Under the pieces are notes generated by a model. That model was given only the letters and a program-made list of their open reading frames with translations, did no database searches and was not told the DNA's origin. From Brachyhypopomus gauderio (taxonomy: Eukaryota; Chordata; Actinopteri; Gymnotiformes; Hypopomidae), in assembly GCF_052324685.1 (NCBI RefSeq), contig NC_135221.1, positions 21,617,371-21,681,370 of the forward strand: a stretch of 64,000 nt of DNA, written 5' to 3'. How positions within the stretch are numbered: the first letter of the stretch is position 1; the number at the start of each line of letters is the position of its first letter. Positions 59,889-64,000 of this stretch are shown piece by piece. The position numbers and the translations under genes were made by a program.

Positions 59889-60376
59889 GGTTTCACTCTT
59901 AATGGAGTCACTAGTGTGCAGACTGGTTCAGTGTTTCACTCCTAATGAAGTCACTAGTGTGCAGACTGGTTCAGTGTTTCACTCTTAATGGAGTCACTAG
60001 TGTCCAGACTGGTTCAGTGTTTCACTCTTAATGAAGTCACTAGTGTGTAGACTGGTTCAGTGTTTCACTCTTAATGAAGTCACTAGTGTGCAGACCGGTT
60101 CAGTGTTTCACTCTTAATGAAGTCACTAGTGTGCAGACTGGTTCAGTGTTTCACTCCTAATGAAGTCACTAGTGTGCAGACTGGTTCAGTGTTTCACTCT
60201 TAATTAAGTCACTAGTGTGTAGACTGGTTCAGTGTTTCACTCTTAATTAAGTCACTAGTGTGTAGACTGGTTCAGTGTTTCACTCTTAATGAAGTCACTA
60301 GTGTGCAGACTGGTTCAGTTTCACTCTTAATGAAGTCACTAGTGTCCAGACTGGTTCAGTGTCACTCTTTGTTTAT
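59889..60376. repeat. 43-bp minisatellite upstream of rraga
   Basis: About eleven copies of a 43-bp unit beginning GTTTCACTCTTAATGAAGTC and ending AGACTGGTTCAGT. Units vary by GGAG/GAAG/TTAAG and TGCAG/TGTAG/TCCAG; the last units have small deletions. No unique spacers, so not a CRISPR array. Confidence 0.95.
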
Positions 60377-60830
60377 ATTTCTACACTTCCGTCGGGTAAA
60401 CCGTCTATCCGACGAGCTAACGCTAGCTAGCTCGCTTCATTTAGCTAGCTTTCTAATCTTACTGTATTTTAGCTCATTTTATTCAAAAGCTCACTTCGGC
60501 TACAACTTATTTCAGTACGTTAAATTCAGCCAGTGGGTTTTTATAATCGTGGCGATGTTTTGTCGCAAGGTTTCACTTTAGTCACACGACAACTTGTGAT
60601 TCCTGCGCTGTTTGGTCACCTGACTGCTGTGGTGTTTGTGCTGACATCTTTAGTGAAGTTATCTAACGCCTTTAGGTCGGACCTGACACTAACAGTTACA
60701 CGACAGTCACAGTTTAGTGAAGACAATCGTCAAATAAGTGCCATGGTTATAATCCAGTGCAATTGTTTTACATCTACCTTACCTTTCTGATTAAGAACTG
60801 AAAACGCAAGGACTTCGCCGTGTAGAGGAA

Positions 60831-63385
<2,555 letters not shown>

Positions 63386-64000
63386 GTAATCATGCAAGAC
63401 TTTTGGGATTTGTAAGGCACTGGTTGTATGAATTAGGCGTCTTAGAGTAAATGTACTACTAATGTATATTAATAGAATGCAGAGGATAAAAATGTATATA
63501 TCTCAAAACATATTTTAAGAAGACACATTCTGGCCTTCAAAAAACATGTTAAAAGAACAGGTGAATAGCACACAAGCATTTTAATACATGCAGTGGCCTC
63601 TGATGCAACAATGATCTCTGAATACTAATAATTAGGCTACTGTAAATTATTAATTTACAATACAAGTAATTAATGATAATATTGGTTTATCGGACAAATA
63701 CTTGAACATGGATAAAGCATGTAAATAACCATTGGAAATTCTTTTTACTGTAAGCTCAGTCTGGGAATACTGGCACGACCAATCAGTTCTTACTCAACTA
63801 GACTAAACATCATTTATTCCTTAATACAACTTAGTAATACTTAATACAAAATCACCAGTAATCTAAAAAAAAAAAGGGTTTTTAAAACTATCGTATTTAA
63901 ATCTGTAAAATAAGTGATTGATTCTGCCACGCCATTGTGAAAACATGCAGTGCTGGAAATGATCCATCAGCATGTAACATGCACCTGCAAAATGTCAGTC
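63386..64000. other. rraga intron 5, nothing recognised
   Basis: AT-rich intron sequence to the window end. Confidence 0.7.

Noticed and set aside
59889..60376. Regularly spaced repeats that could suggest a CRISPR array
   Set aside because: The 43-bp units are contiguous and have no unique spacers; eukaryotic minisatellite.

Overview
This is vertebrate, almost certainly teleost fish, nuclear DNA. It has split genes with consensus GT-AG introns, a Class A chemokine/leukotriene-type GPCR, an FNDC3 gene, a RagA-type GTPase gene, and the usual fish mobile DNA: Ty3/Gypsy, RTE/Rex3-like and L2-like LINEs, Tc1, IS630-like and hAT elements, tRNA-derived SINEs, and abundant micro- and minisatellites. 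The species cannot be named from the sequence alone.

Three real host genes lie on the plus strand. (1) A cysteinyl leukotriene receptor 1 gene (cysltr1) has its whole coding region in one exon, 32341-33408. (2) A complete FNDC3-family gene has 25 coding exons between 37740 and 54324. I reconstructed it exon by exon with phases that agree throughout (1196 codons plus stop, nine FN3 domains and a C-terminal membrane anchor). Its position next to cysltr1 and its divergence from FNDC3A/B suggest fndc3c1. (3) The 5' part (five coding exons, 60831-63385) of a RagA/B small GTPase gene (rraga) runs off the right edge. These genes share no pathway; the order cysltr1-FNDC3C1 recalls, from memory, the mammalian X chromosome.

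The left half (1-31 kb) is repeat-dominated. It holds a truncated RTE-type LINE (about 403-2362, minus), an IS630-like transposase fossil (3075-3530, minus) and an intact Ty3/Gypsy retrotransposon (4211-11337, minus) with 467-bp LTRs that I read as identical. That element has gag and pol ORFs, a tRNA-Pro-type primer site and a GTGG target duplication, and it sits inside an older Gypsy integrase relic. Further right are a Tc1 relic, hAT-like ends, an L2-like 3' tail, a 9-bp minisatellite, a decayed Gypsy copy with a CACGTG minisatellite in its middle, a terminal-inverted-repeat element (24012-25725), a MITE (26750-27504) and an inverted-repeat LINE-like region.

The introns of the FNDC3 gene contain a 28-bp minisatellite with higher-order structure, a hAT element with a perfect 8-bp target duplication, and a hAT nested in another hAT, each with its own perfect 8-bp duplication. 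A transposon fragment appears to supply the polypyrimidine tract of one splice acceptor. I found no evidence of a wholly new gene system. The strongest second-look items are the young Gypsy element, the TE-derived splice site, the nested hATs and the E-box-bearing minisatellites.
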